Below are positions 63,661 to 64,000 of a DNA stretch of 64,000 nucleotides, one piece after another. The DNA comes from Rhea pennata (lineage: Eukaryota > Chordata > Aves > Rheiformes > Rheidae). Where the stretch lies: assembly GCF_028389875.1 (NCBI RefSeq), contig NC_084664.1:116257966-116321965 (forward strand). Reading direction: 5' to 3'. Position 1 is the first letter of the stretch, and each line of letters opens with the position of its first letter. The position numbers and the translations under genes are program-made. Below the pieces are notes generated by a model. It was not told the origin of the DNA and made no database searches. It saw nothing but the letters and a program-made list of their open reading frames with translations.

Positions 63661-64000
63661 ACTCACACGAGACACTAAAAAGAGGCCCCAGTGTAAAATT
63701 CTTCAGAGTCTGAACATCCTCAGTAGGTTATGTCCGTCACAGCTTAATGACATGCGAACCTGTGACAGATAGGCAAGAGAAAAGTGAAGTTGTGCTCCTT
63801 ATCTCACATCGCTCTGAACAGCGGCCGTAAGTCAGGTAACGACTATTCTCAGCTTTGGACGGCTGGACAGGCGAAGTGCTCACTTATTGGTAGTGCTTCT
63901 ACCAATAAGACTCGCTGCAGATATAGAAGTTTCCTTCCAGTCATGCCAAGAACCCCCTAAACTCAGACAGTGCTGAGCAGTGAAACCACCTGTTTATACC

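Larger units (their letters stand above)
34927..64000 (-). other. CHST9: CHST9 intron sequence (to the window edge); no coding exon seen
   Basis: Everything upstream of the terminal exon should be CHST9 intron, because that gene spans hundreds of kilobases in mammals and its first coding exon (signal anchor) was not found here. Named contents are a duplicated 27-mer (36993-37046), an (AT)n repeat (37742-37778), a MIR-like relic, two CR1 pieces, (AAAAC)n, an inverted repeat at 56.64 kb and small simple repeats. The remaining stretches show only short frames without recognisable domains. Confidence 0.7.

Noticed and set aside
1-64000. CRISPR arrays, operons, bacterial genes, tRNA or rRNA genes
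   Set aside because: Gene structure, introns and CR1 elements show vertebrate nuclear DNA. No array of spaced repeats or cloverleaf candidate was seen.

Overview
This window looks like avian (or at least sauropsid) nuclear DNA. It is AT-rich with one sharp CpG island, has long introns, few interspersed repeats, and two clear CR1 LINE copies. One of these is the classic bird CR1, whose endonuclease region runs into a 3' tail ending in the ATTCTATG-type terminus. A few old MIR-like fragments are also present. Two protein-coding genes are recognisable, both on the minus strand and in the same order and orientation as in other amniotes: AQP4 (complete) and CHST9 (last coding exon only).

AQP4 (about 3.4-17.05 kb). 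All five coding segments can be placed with GT/AG boundaries: 16895-16864, 12659-12245, 11389-11225, 10828-10748 and 8182-7904. Together they give a 323-residue M1 aquaporin-4. The second in-frame methionine falls exactly at residue 23 (the M23 isoform), as in mammals. The M1 start exon lies inside the CpG island. A TATA box (12886-12881) sits in front of the M23-bearing exon, which suggests two promoters. The stop codon is in the TGA-CTAG read-through context and is followed by a further 28 sense codons, so an avian 'AQP4ex' long form is predicted. The sequence from 7.8 down to about 3.4 kb is the probable 3' UTR. It holds a 50-bp minisatellite and a C-rich (G-quadruplex on +) block.

17.1-33.4 kb is the spacer between the AQP4 promoter and the CHST9 3' end. 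I see no supportable gene there, only simple repeats and one MIR-like relic. CHST9 (33829-34926) is the large terminal exon of a Golgi GalNAc-4-O-sulfotransferase with both PAPS-binding motifs. The rest of the window (34.9-64 kb) must be the last CHST9 intron or introns. It contains a rearranged CR1 (46.26-47.22 kb), a second CR1 reverse-transcriptase/3' fragment (62.45-63.66 kb), a MIR-like fragment, a perfect 17-bp inverted repeat with HSF-like TTCTAGAA units, and microsatellites.

I found no new multigene system. The items most worth following up are the AQP4 read-through extension, the dual N-terminus/promoter arrangement, and the inverted repeat at 56.64 kb. All calls come from reading the sequence and remembered family features. 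No alignment or database search was run.
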